A DNA stretch of 13,203 nucleotides from UBA10110 sp964354145 (lineage in GTDB: Bacteria > Patescibacteriota > Kazan-3B-28 > UBA10110): contig CAYGXX010000018.1 of assembly GCA_964354145.1 (NCBI GenBank), forward strand, positions 1 through 13,203. Reading direction: 5' to 3'. The position numbers and the translations under genes are program-made. Numbering within the stretch: position 1 is the first letter of the stretch; the number at the start of each line of letters is the position of its first letter. The notes below the pieces were generated by a model. The model was not told the DNA's origin, ran no database searches, and saw only the letters and a program-made list of their open reading frames with translations. Shown one piece after another: positions 6,193 through 13,203 of this stretch.

Positions 6193-8598
6193 ATGGCAGA
6201 ACTAAAAGAGAAATACGATCATCAAAAACTAGATGCCAAGTGGCAGAAATATTGGGAAAAACATAAGATCTTTTCCACTAAGGAAACTGGCGAGAAAAGG
6301 TATGTTTTGGATATGTTTCCGTATCCCTCGGGAGAGGGTTTACATGTAGGACACCCTGAGGGCTACATCGCGAGCGATATTGTAAGCCACTACTACCGGC
6401 TGAAGGGTTTTAATGTGTTGCACCCCATGGGCTTTGATGCCTTTGGTCTGCCGGCAGAGAATGCGGCTATCAAAAAGGGGGTCCCTCCGGCAGAAAACAC
6501 TGCCAAAAATATTGAGCGGTTCAAAAAACAGCTTGATATGATCGGTTTTTCTTATGACTGGAGCCGGCAAGTAGTCACTTCCGAACCGGAATATTATAAA
6601 TGGACGCAGTGGCTGTTCTTAAAGCTTTATAAAAAAGGTTGGGCCTATCAAAAGGAGGCCTATGTGAACTGGTGCCCAAATGATAAAACCGTCTTGGCCA
6701 ATGAACAAGTGGTAGGGGGTTGTTGCGAACGCTGTGGCACGGCGGTAGTACAAGAAAAACGCAAGCAATGGTTTTTTAAGATCACCGATTTTGCCGAAGA
6801 CTTACTTCAAGGTTTAGAGAAACTAGACTGGCCAGAAGGTACTAAAGAAATTCAGCGCAATTGGATCGGGAAATCAGAAGGGGCAGACATTGAATTCAAA
6901 GTAGCTAGCAGGTTAGCCCGCCCGAACGACGATTCAGTCGGGCAGGCAGGTCAGCGGGTTAGTATTAAAGTGTTTACGACCCGACCAGACACTTTGTTTG
7001 GTGCTACATATATGGTGTTAGCGCCGGAATATGCTGGTTTAGATAAAATTGTGGCGGATGAATACAGAGAAAAAGTCAAGAAATATCAAGAAGCTACCGC
7101 GAAAAAAACCGAATTAGACCGCATTGTCGAGGCCAAAGATAAAACTGGGGTGTTTACCGGCGCTTATGCAATTAACCCAGCTAATAGTAAAGAAATTCCG
7201 ATCTGGGTGGCCGACTATGTGTTGGCTGGTTATGGTTATGGGGCAGTGATGTGTGTACCAGCCCATGACGAGCGTGACTTTGTTTTCGCTCAAAAATTTG
7301 ATTTACCGATTGTTGAAGTGATCAGTGATGGGAATGGAAAGTTGCCCTTTGTCGGTGCAGGTAAATTGGTTAATTCAGAAAAATTTGATGGGGCGGATTG
7401 GCAAACTGCAGGCAGGGAAATCACCAAGATGGTGGGCGGGAAAATTGCGGTAAAATATCGGTTGCGAGATTGGTTGGTTAGTCGGCAACGCTATTGGGGA
7501 GCACCGATTCCTATTCTGTATGACAAAGATGATAATCCCATCCCCATCAAAGAAGAAGATTTGCCAGTTTTGTTACCAACTGATGTTGAATTTAGGCCCA
7601 CTGGTGAATCGCCTTTAACTTATTCTGAAGAATTCAAAAAATTACCGGCAGGATATCCCGAAGCGGTTCGGCGCGAATGCGATACATTAGATACTTTTGT
7701 GTGTTCTTCGTGGTATTTTATGCGCTATGCCGACCCTAAAAATACCAAAGAATTTGCTGGCAAAGATAGATTAAAATATTGGCTGCCGGTGGATGTTTAT
7801 GTAGGGGGGGCAGAACATTCCACAGGGCATTTAATTTTTGCCCGATTTATTACTAAAGTTTTGCATAAGCTGGGTTACATCAGTTTTGATGAGCCGTTTT
7901 TGAAATTGCGTCACCAGGGTATGATCTTAGGTGAAAATGGTGAAAAAATGAGTAAATCCAAAGGCAATGTCATCAATCCTGACGAGGTAGTAGAAGGCTT
8001 TGGGGCAGATGCTCTACGAATGTACGAAATGTTTATGGGGCCATTTGACCAAGCCAAGCCTTGGAATACCGCTGGGATTGAAGGAGTGAAAAAATTTTTG
8101 GATCGTACTTATCGTTTGGCCCAAGAGCGGGCTAAACTACCGCCAGATGATAGTAAAGAAAGTGAATTACATCGGTTGATTATTAAAATTACAGAAGATA
8201 CTGAAGAGTTTCATTTTAATACGGCAGTCAGCGCCTTTATGATTTTCGTGAATAATGCGATTGAAGATGGCAAAAGCAACAACTGGCTAGAAGATTTTAT
8301 TGTTTTATTGGCGCCTTTTGCCCCACATTTGGCCGAGGAGTTATGGCAGGGCATATTGGGTAAAAAAGAGAGCGTATTCACGGCCAAGTGGCCGGTGGCG
8401 GACCCAAGTAAAGCTAAATTGGATAAAGTTACCATTATTGTCCAAGAACAAGGCAAGAAACGGGGAGCGGTGGAAGTAATGGCTGGTACCGATGAGCAGA
8501 CGATCCTAACAGCAATTAAACAAGACGATAAATTAGCTAAATTAGTTGCTGGAAAAAGCTATAAATTTGTGCCTGATAAAATCATTAATTTCTATTAA
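6193..8598 (+). CDS. leuS: Leucyl-tRNA synthetase
   Basis: Class Ia synthetase charging tRNA-Leu, with an editing domain that hydrolyses mischarged tRNA. 801 residues, close to the short bacterial type (B. subtilis-like) that lacks the leucine-specific insert before KMSKS. Motifs: HVGH 51-54; zinc-ribbon cysteines C161 and C178/C181 (WCPND, CERCG); CP1 editing site TTRPDT 262-267 and AHDERD 357-362; KMSKS 585-589 then GN; C-terminal domain ending KIINFY. Between EFKV and VFTTRPDT there is an extra segment of about 14 residues (within ASRLARPNDDSVGQAGQRV, 238-256), encoded by a GC-rich palindrome and absent from LeuRS sequences I recall. ATG 6193 gives the standard N-terminus; no SD is seen. 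The next gene starts 3 nt after the stop, so they are likely cotranscribed. Confidence 0.98.
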   Translation: MAELKEKYDHQKLDAKWQKYWEKHKIFSTKETGEKRYVLDMFPYPSGEGLHVGHPEGYIASDIVSHYYRLKGFNVLHPMGFDAFGLPAENAAIKKGVPPAENTAKNIERFKKQLDMIGFSYDWSRQVVTSEPEYYKWTQWLFLKLYKKGWAYQKEAYVNWCPNDKTVLANEQVVGGCCERCGTAVVQEKRKQWFFKITDFAEDLLQGLEKLDWPEGTKEIQRNWIGKSEGADIEFKVASRLARPNDDSVGQAGQRVSIKVFTTRPDTLFGATYMVLAPEYAGLDKIVADEYREKVKKYQEATAKKTELDRIVEAKDKTGVFTGAYAINPANSKEIPIWVADYVLAGYGYGAVMCVPAHDERDFVFAQKFDLPIVEVISDGNGKLPFVGAGKLVNSEKFDGADWQTAGREITKMVGGKIAVKYRLRDWLVSRQRYWGAPIPILYDKDDNPIPIKEEDLPVLLPTDVEFRPTGESPLTYSEEFKKLPAGYPEAVRRECDTLDTFVCSSWYFMRYADPKNTKEFAGKDRLKYWLPVDVYVGGAEHSTGHLIFARFITKVLHKLGYISFDEPFLKLRHQGMILGENGEKMSKSKGNVINPDEVVEGFGADALRMYEMFMGPFDQAKPWNTAGIEGVKKFLDRTYRLAQERAKLPPDDSKESELHRLIIKITEDTEEFHFNTAVSAFMIFVNNAIEDGKSNNWLEDFIVLLAPFAPHLAEELWQGILGKKESVFTAKWPVADPSKAKLDKVTIIVQEQGKKRGAVEVMAGTDEQTILTAIKQDDKLAKLVAGKSYKFVPDKIINFY
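6907..6960 (+). repeat. Palindromic element inserted in frame in leuS
   Basis: Arms GCCCGCCCGA (6916-6925) and TCGGGCAGGC (6938-6947) pair with one mismatch around the core ACGACGATTCAG. Flanking copies of GCAGGTTAGC (6908-6917) and GCAGGTCAGC (6946-6955) form an imperfect direct repeat. The GC content is clearly above the surrounding gene. The core CCCGAACGACGATTC resembles a palindrome I associate with repeats scattered in CPR genomes; that link is from memory and not verified. Exact boundaries are uncertain; about 42 nt are extra relative to the family. Confidence 0.65.
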
Positions 8599-8601
8599 TC
8601 T

Positions 8602-9249
8602 ATGGAAGAAGAAATTCTCGACCAGCCATCACCCGAGCAAGAAGTTGAGCAGGAAGAAATCATTATTGAGAAGGAATGGGATCGGATCGAAAAACTACTG
8701 GCTCAAAAAAACCGAGCTGCTTTGAATATGGCAGTGGTGGAGGCGGACAAGCTTTTTCGCGAAGTGTTGGGGATTATTAGTTTTGGTGAGACGGTGAATG
8801 AGGCAATCCAAAATTCCGCCAATCTTTTTTCTAATATGAAAGGATTGTTGGAAGCCCGCAAGGTTTACGAAGATATTGTGGAGGTCCCGGGATTTTTTGT
8901 GGATTTGAAAACTGCTAAGGATGCTACAGCCATCTATCTTCGCGCTGTTCTGGATATGATGGGCAAGGATTACCATGAAAAAAGCGGTTTCCAAGTTTTC
9001 TGGAATGAGTTAGTTTATTTTGGCGAATCCCATCCGCATCTGATCCGAGACATTTTTTTGGGAATCCTAATATTCTTAGTAGGAGTCTGGTTTCTTTCGG
9101 ATACCTCTTGGGGACAAGGTCTGGTTAGTGTTGCCGTAGGAATTACCCATTTTATCTTAAATTGGGTCTGGTGGCTGGTAATTATCCTCGGGGTGATTCT
9201 GGTGGTGGTGCTCTTGAGTTGGCTATTTTTTGAGCGGCAGAAGAAGTAA
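8602..9249 (+). CDS. Acidic helical protein with C-terminal membrane segments, HEPN-like core (hypothetical)
   Basis: 215 residues. Residues 1-25 are very acidic (Glu-rich). Residues 26-121 are predicted helical (EWDRIEKLLAQKNRAALNMAVVEADKLF, then ARKVYEDIVEVPGFFVDLKTAKDATAIYLRAVLDMM). This pattern resembles a CPR helical family that usually carries an Ala-His-Arg-Asn type motif reminiscent of HEPN proteins; here the place reads ARKVYEDI, so the RNase-type R-x4-H residues are missing. Hydrophobic helices at about 151-165 and 188-210 anchor the C-terminus in the membrane, leaving the helical domain presumably cytoplasmic. It starts 3 nt after leuS without SD, so it is probably coupled to it. 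I do not recognise a function. Confidence 0.75.
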   Translation: MEEEILDQPSPEQEVEQEEIIIEKEWDRIEKLLAQKNRAALNMAVVEADKLFREVLGIISFGETVNEAIQNSANLFSNMKGLLEARKVYEDIVEVPGFFVDLKTAKDATAIYLRAVLDMMGKDYHEKSGFQVFWNELVYFGESHPHLIRDIFLGILIFLVGVWFLSDTSWGQGLVSVAVGITHFILNWVWWLVIILGVILVVVLLSWLFFERQKK

Positions 9250-9268
9250 AGCGGAAGAGGAGCTAATT

Positions 9269-9277
9269 TGTTAGAAT
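9269..9277 (+). promoter_or_regulatory. Candidate extended -10 promoter for dnaE
   Basis: TG, one base, then TAGAAT (5/6 to consensus). Start is expected near 9284, giving a leader of about 34 nt. No -35 match is seen, which is common for extended -10 promoters. It is nearly the same as the leuS candidate TGTTAAAAT. Confidence 0.4.
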
Positions 9278-9283
9278 AGAAAG

Positions 9284-9296
9284 TACGTTTAACGTA
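9284..9296. promoter_or_regulatory. 13-bp palindrome at the predicted dnaE transcription start (operator or 5' hairpin)
   Basis: TACGTT-T-AACGTA is a perfect inverted repeat with 6-bp arms around one base. It begins 7 bp after the candidate -10 and 12 bp before the SD-starting TAGG. The position fits a repressor site; as RNA, a one-base loop would force the arms to open, so DNA binding is the more natural reading. No regulator is identified here. Confidence 0.4.
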
Positions 9297-9306
9297 AATT
9301 TTAGGG

Positions 9307-9316
9307 TAGGAGGTGA
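9307..9316 (+). promoter_or_regulatory. Perfect Shine-Dalgarno that decides the dnaE start
   Basis: AGGAGGTGA (9308-9316) can pair fully with the canonical 3' end of 16S rRNA. It lies just before TTG 9318, the only in-frame start that leaves the N-terminal VHLHVHS motif of the PHP domain. The gap is short (4 nt after AGGAGG). GTG 9314 within it is in another frame. Confidence 0.7.
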
Positions 9317-9317
9317 T

Positions 9318-12300
9318 TTGGTCCATTTGCATGTGCATAGCCACTATAGCCTGTTGGACGGATTGACTAAGATCCCGGATTTAGTAATGGCTGCCAAAGC
9401 CCAGGGGGCTACCGCTTTAGCTTTGACCGACCACGGAGTAATGTATGGCGCTATTGAATTCTATCTAGAATGCCAAAAAGCTGGGATCAAGCCAATTTTA
9501 GGCTGTGAGGTGTATGTAGCCCAGGGTAGCTTAGAAGAGAAGATCACCACTCCTGGAAAAAAGGGCTATTATCATCTGACCCTCTTGGCTAAAAATTACT
9601 CAGGGTATCTGAATCTGCTCAAGATTACCACTAAAGCACATCTGGATGGGTATTATTATCGACCACGGATTGACCACAGCTTTTTGGCAGAGCACAGTGA
9701 TGGGCTCATTGCTATGTCAGGCTGCTTAGCTGGTGAGGTGCCCTCGGCAATTCTAGAGGGCCGGCTGGAAGATGCCAAAAAAATAGCCCTTTGGCACAAA
9801 AAGGTATTTGGTGAAGATTATTATCTGGAATTGATGCCTCACTTTAATATGCCAGAGCAAATTAAAGCTAATGCGGCAATGAGAGAATTGGCGCGGGAGT
9901 TAAATATCTCGCTGGTCGCTACGGGGGACTCCCATTATTTAACTCCTGAAGACGCCGAGGCTCAGGATGTTCTCTTGTGTGTGCAAACAGGTGCTCTTCT
10001 CGCGGAGGAAGATCGCTTTAATATGCATGGTGATGTGTTTGATTTTAAATCCCCGGATGTTATGGCCCAAGCCTTCGCCGATGTGCCGGGGGCATTAGCC
10101 AATACTGAGAAGATCGCTGCCCTGTGTGATGTCAGACTAGAATTAGACAAAATTATCTTGCCTAAGTTTGATTTGCCTGCCGGGGAAACTTCCGAAAAAG
10201 AATATCTGAGCAAATTAGTCCAAATCGGCATTAAAAAACGGTTTGGTGACCAGCTTACCCCCGAGATTTTAGAGCGGATTCAGTATGAATTAGGCGTGAT
10301 TAACCAAATGAATTATGAGTCTTATTTTTTGGTGGTGGAAGATATGATTCGCTGGGCTAAAGAGCAGGGTGTGGTAGTTGGTCCGGGCCGGGGGAGTGGA
10401 GCCGCCAGCATGGTATCTTATGTTTTATATATCACTGATCTTAATCCCTTGGATTATGGCTTGTTTTTTGAGCGTTTTTTGAATCCAGAACGGATCAGTA
10501 TGCCAGATTTTGATATTGATTTTGCTGATGATCGGCGGGAGGAAGTAATTCGCTATGTGGTGGAGAAATATGGCGAGGCGCGAGTAGCTCAGATTATTAC
10601 TTTTGGCACCATGGCTGCTCGGGCAGCCGTCCGGGATACGGGTCGGGTATTAGGATTTGCTTATAACGATGTCGATCGGATCGCCAAGTTGATTCCCTTT
10701 GGTTTGAATTTAGATGAAGCCTTGAATACAATCGATGAGTTAAAAAAGTTGTACGCCGGGGATCATCAAATTAAGCGATTAATTGATTTGTCTAAGAAAT
10801 TAGAAGGAGTAGCTCGGCATACTTCCACCCATGCGGCTGGCGTGGTGATTGGAGATAAGGATCTGGTCAATTACACTCCGATTCAACGGGCGGTAAAAGG
10901 CGAGGTTTCCTTGGTCACCCAATATTCTATGGGGCCAATCGAAAGATTGGGTCTCCTGAAAATCGATTTTTTGGGACTGAAGAATTTAACGATTATTAAA
11001 AATGCTTTGCGGATTGTCCGCAAGATTCGCGACAAAGATTTAGCGGTAGAGCAGATCCCCTTTAATGATGCTGCTGTCTATACTCTGTTGAGCCGCGGGG
11101 AAACCGTGGGGGTCTTCCAATTTGAAAGCGAGGGTATGCGCCGGAATTTGCAAGAACTAAAACCTACTGTTCTGGGTGACCTGATCGCGATGGTCGCGCT
11201 GTATCGTCCTGGCCCAATAGAACTCATCCCAGATTTCATTGATCGCAAACATGGTCGCAAAAAAATTGAATACCTGCACCCTAAACTAGAACCTATTCTA
11301 AAGGCAACTTACGGAATTGCGGTCTATCAAGAACAAGTTTTGCAGATTGCACGTGATCTATGTGGTTTTAGTTTAGGAGAAGCTGATGTTTTGCGTAAAG
11401 CGATCGGCAAGAAAAAGAAAGAAATGTTATTTGAACAGCAAATGAAGTTTATTAAAGGAGCGATTGGCAACGGGATTGATCGGAAAATCGCCGAACAATT
11501 GTTTGAATTTGTTAAGCCATTCGCTGATTATGGCTTTAATAAAGCGCATGCGGCTTCGTATGCTGTGATTGCCTATTGGACTGCTTACTTAAAAGTACAT
11601 TACCCGAACGAGTTTTTAGCGGCTTTGCTCACTTCTGATCAAACCGATTTGGACAAAGTAGCTAAAGATATTGCTGAGGCAGAGCGGCTTGGCATCCGAG
11701 TGCTGCCGCCATCTGTGAATGAAAGCTTTATCGATTTTGCTGTTGTGAAGGACACTGGCAACATTCGGTATGGGCTGAATGTCATCAAAAATGTTGGGCG
11801 GAAGGTGTCGGAGTTGATTGAGGAGGAACGCAAACAACGGGGATCTTACCAAGATTTAACTGGTTTTCTCACCCGGGTGCCTAAGGAAGCTCTGAATAAA
11901 AAAGTTTTGGAGTCTTTATCGCGGGCGGGAGCCTTAGACGAATTTGGCGACCGTAAGAAGCTCTTTAATAATGTTGATAATATGATGGAATTTGTGAGTA
12001 GTATTCATAAAGATCACAATATTGATCAAATTGGCATCTTTGGCGAGGAGGTAATGCAATCTCCCACGTTTAAGTTGAGAGAGAGCGAAAGCTCTACCGA
12101 ACGAGAGCGTCTAGCTTGGGAAAAAGAACTACTCGGCACCTTTGTTTCCAAGCACCCCTTAAAAGAGATGATGCCGCGGCTTAAGGGTCAAGTGAGGGAG
12201 ATTGCCTCCTTAAATAGCTCATCGGACAATAAAAAAATCAAGGTAGGGGGGATCGTGACCAAGGTGCAGAAAGTCATTACTCGTAACCGCGAGCCCATGG

Positions 12301-12800
12301 CGTTTATGCGCCTGGAAGATTTAAGTGGCAGTTTGGAAGTGCTAATTTTCCCGAATATTATGAATAGTCATGCGGAGCTTTTAGTCACCGATAAGATTTT
12401 ATTAGTAGAAGGTAAAGTAAATGTCAAAGATCGGGTTATTGAAGAAGGGGATGAAATGATAGTCCAAAGCGAAGCTAAGTTAGTGGCAGATAGTTTAACT
12501 GAGATCACAGAAGATTATTTGGCTAAGCTGCCGACCTTGCCATTGGAGACAGAGCTAGTACAGCCGGTATCGCCGGGGACCCGATTTCAATTCACCGAGA
12601 GCAGCTTGTTAATTAAGGTTCCGCTGGGTTTTACTGGAGAAAAACTAAAAACTTTGAAAACTGTATTGGAAAAACATCAAGGAGAGATTAACGTAGAATT
12701 GGAAGTCTTTGCGAAAGGGCAGTGGCAAAGACTTAAAACAACCACTAAGACTGCCCAGACACCTGAGCTCGAGAAAGAGCTCACCAGCGTCTTATCATAG
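9318..12800 (+). CDS. dnaE: DNA polymerase III alpha subunit (replicative polymerase, DnaE1 type)
   Basis: The replicative DNA polymerase, 1160 residues, complete. The N-terminal PHP domain keeps candidate metal ligands: HLHVHS (3-8), TDHG, GCEVYV, SGCLAGE and GDSHYL. An active PHP nuclease is therefore plausible, unlike E. coli alpha where several are lost. Polymerase core: GPGRGS at 355-360, catalytic acids D399 and D401 in PDFDIDF (396-402), and D550 in KIDFLGLKN. Helix-hairpin-helix and clamp-binding region follow, with QIGIF at 904-908 as the probable beta-clamp motif. The OB fold is at about 973-1045 (KIKVGGIV to LLVEGKVNV). The C-terminal domain resembles other DnaE1 proteins. Start is TTG with a strong SD; the usual few residues before VHLHVHS are missing. 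No terminator is visible before the next gene 40 bp on. Confidence 0.97.
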   Translation: MVHLHVHSHYSLLDGLTKIPDLVMAAKAQGATALALTDHGVMYGAIEFYLECQKAGIKPILGCEVYVAQGSLEEKITTPGKKGYYHLTLLAKNYSGYLNLLKITTKAHLDGYYYRPRIDHSFLAEHSDGLIAMSGCLAGEVPSAILEGRLEDAKKIALWHKKVFGEDYYLELMPHFNMPEQIKANAAMRELARELNISLVATGDSHYLTPEDAEAQDVLLCVQTGALLAEEDRFNMHGDVFDFKSPDVMAQAFADVPGALANTEKIAALCDVRLELDKIILPKFDLPAGETSEKEYLSKLVQIGIKKRFGDQLTPEILERIQYELGVINQMNYESYFLVVEDMIRWAKEQGVVVGPGRGSGAASMVSYVLYITDLNPLDYGLFFERFLNPERISMPDFDIDFADDRREEVIRYVVEKYGEARVAQIITFGTMAARAAVRDTGRVLGFAYNDVDRIAKLIPFGLNLDEALNTIDELKKLYAGDHQIKRLIDLSKKLEGVARHTSTHAAGVVIGDKDLVNYTPIQRAVKGEVSLVTQYSMGPIERLGLLKIDFLGLKNLTIIKNALRIVRKIRDKDLAVEQIPFNDAAVYTLLSRGETVGVFQFESEGMRRNLQELKPTVLGDLIAMVALYRPGPIELIPDFIDRKHGRKKIEYLHPKLEPILKATYGIAVYQEQVLQIARDLCGFSLGEADVLRKAIGKKKKEMLFEQQMKFIKGAIGNGIDRKIAEQLFEFVKPFADYGFNKAHAASYAVIAYWTAYLKVHYPNEFLAALLTSDQTDLDKVAKDIAEAERLGIRVLPPSVNESFIDFAVVKDTGNIRYGLNVIKNVGRKVSELIEEERKQRGSYQDLTGFLTRVPKEALNKKVLESLSRAGALDEFGDRKKLFNNVDNMMEFVSSIHKDHNIDQIGIFGEEVMQSPTFKLRESESSTERERLAWEKELLGTFVSKHPLKEMMPRLKGQVREIASLNSSSDNKKIKVGGIVTKVQKVITRNREPMAFMRLEDLSGSLEVLIFPNIMNSHAELLVTDKILLVEGKVNVKDRVIEEGDEMIVQSEAKLVADSLTEITEDYLAKLPTLPLETELVQPVSPGTRFQFTESSLLIKVPLGFTGEKLKTLKTVLEKHQGEINVELEVFAKGQWQRLKTTTKTAQTPELEKELTSVLS

Positions 12801-12824
12801 TACCTTGAAATCACAATGTTCACC

Positions 12825-12835
12825 AAGGAGGTGAT
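12825..12835 (+). promoter_or_regulatory. Strong Shine-Dalgarno of the lipoprotein gene
   Basis: AAGGAGGTGAT is perfectly complementary to the usual 16S 3' end. AGGAGG (12826-12831) lies 9 nt before GTG 12841, a normal spacing. CCTTG at 12803-12807 could pair with CAAGG (12824-12828), hiding part of it. Confidence 0.7.
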
Positions 12836-12840
12836 GATGA

Positions 12841-13203
12841 GTGAATCCAAGGTGTTGGTATCACTGGCTATTGCTGGTATTTGTCTTAATGACCGGGTGT
12901 GGAGCCCCTGATTCTCCACCATCCTCATCAGATAATGCATCCGCCTCTGGCGGAAAGCTTTTTCGTTGGTCGGGTCAAACTGCGGCCAGCGATAAAGTTA
13001 TCATCTTTGTGCATGGGCGCCGACTGGATATCCCAACCGCCGGGCCTAGCCAACAGCTACTGGAGAGCATCTTTAGCTTCAAAGTAGCTAACTTTGAATT
13101 CTTGGGACGAGAGTCATTCGGGAAGCCAACCTCAGAGCTAGTTGAATACTGGTTCTATGGTTATTACTCACAACAATCGGTGGAAACTATCACCGCGGAT
13201 TTA
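12841..13203 (+). CDS. Lipoprotein with alpha/beta-hydrolase-like domain, 3' end beyond the window
   Basis: An uninterrupted frame of 121 codons runs from GTG 12841 to the right edge. It begins MNPRCWYHWLLLVFVLMTGC: short basic n-region, hydrophobic core and lipobox ending at C20. This is a class II (lipoprotein) signal peptide. A Ser/Pro/Asp-rich linker follows (about 21-38), then a globular part with DKVIIFVHGRRLD (about 51-63), whose strand plus H58-G59 looks like the oxyanion-hole region of alpha/beta hydrolases. The nucleophile and acid lie beyond the window, so the enzyme class is unproven. The start is GTG because TGA (12838-12840) is directly upstream in frame and the SD spacing fits. 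The protein is likely anchored on the outer face of the membrane. It could be cotranscribed with dnaE. Confidence 0.8.
   Translation, partial: MNPRCWYHWLLLVFVLMTGCGAPDSPPSSSDNASASGGKLFRWSGQTAASDKVIIFVHGRRLDIPTAGPSQQLLESIFSFKVANFEFLGRESFGKPTSELVEYWFYGYYSQQSVETITADL

Noticed and set aside
12080..12093. AGAGC-GAAA-GCTCT hairpin with GNRA loop inside dnaE
   Set aside because: Only a 5-bp stem in a region coding normally for a charged linker; expected by chance in 13 kb.
12765..12782. GAGCTC inverted pair near the dnaE stop as a terminator
   Set aside because: It is inside the coding sequence, has no T-run, and the next gene follows within 40 bp.
12899..13087. 62-codon plus-strand open frame near the right edge
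   Set aside because: It is out of frame with the lipoprotein gene, which has a signal peptide, SD and open frame to the edge.

Overview
The window looks like chromosomal DNA of a bacterium of the Candidate Phyla Radiation (Patescibacteria). This is an inference. It rests on the gene families present (a CPR-style HTH/nucleotidyltransferase protein, an O-antigen-ligase-like membrane protein, a Tic20/DUF4870-like protein and a HEPN-like helical membrane protein), on mostly SD-less starts with tightly overlapping genes, and on a GC-rich palindrome inserted in frame in leuS of a kind I associate with CPR genomes. The standard code fits: TGA ends the O-antigen-ligase-like gene, so TGA is probably not recoded to Gly. 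I cannot place it in a named phylum.

Layout. Bases 2-454 (+) are the 3' part of a ComF-type phosphoribosyltransferase, entering from the left edge. trpS (451-1437, -) converges on it and shares a CTAG at the two stop codons. A three-gene overlapping operon follows on + (1511-4218): an HTH plus nucleotidyltransferase-like protein, an O-antigen ligase/polymerase-like membrane protein, and a DUF4870-like membrane protein. These suggest envelope or surface-glycan work. A 341-bp convergent gap (4219-4559) has no gene. It holds a 22-bp perfect palindrome, a nested 144-bp foldback and a degenerate array with about 35-nt period whose last unit supplies the 3' codons of the next gene.

That next gene (4560-5936, -) encodes a beta-CASP metallo-beta-lactamase RNase. 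It is divergent from tRNA-Ala(GGC) (5992-6068, +), and their predicted promoters lie on top of each other. Then on + come leuS (6193-8598), a small acidic helical membrane protein (8602-9249) starting 3 nt after leuS, dnaE (9318-12800; TTG start with a perfect Shine-Dalgarno), and the 5' part of a lipoprotein with an alpha/beta-hydrolase-like domain (12841 to the right edge). That last gene starts with GTG.

Functionally, most of the window is core information processing: two aminoacyl-tRNA synthetases, one tRNA, an RNA-processing nuclease and the replicative polymerase. An envelope operon and a surface lipoprotein lie among them. No mobile element gene, CRISPR array or defence cassette was seen. 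The least ordinary items are the in-frame palindrome in leuS, the foldback/periodic region at 4296-4601, the face-to-face promoters at 5943-5979, and the operator-like palindrome before dnaE.
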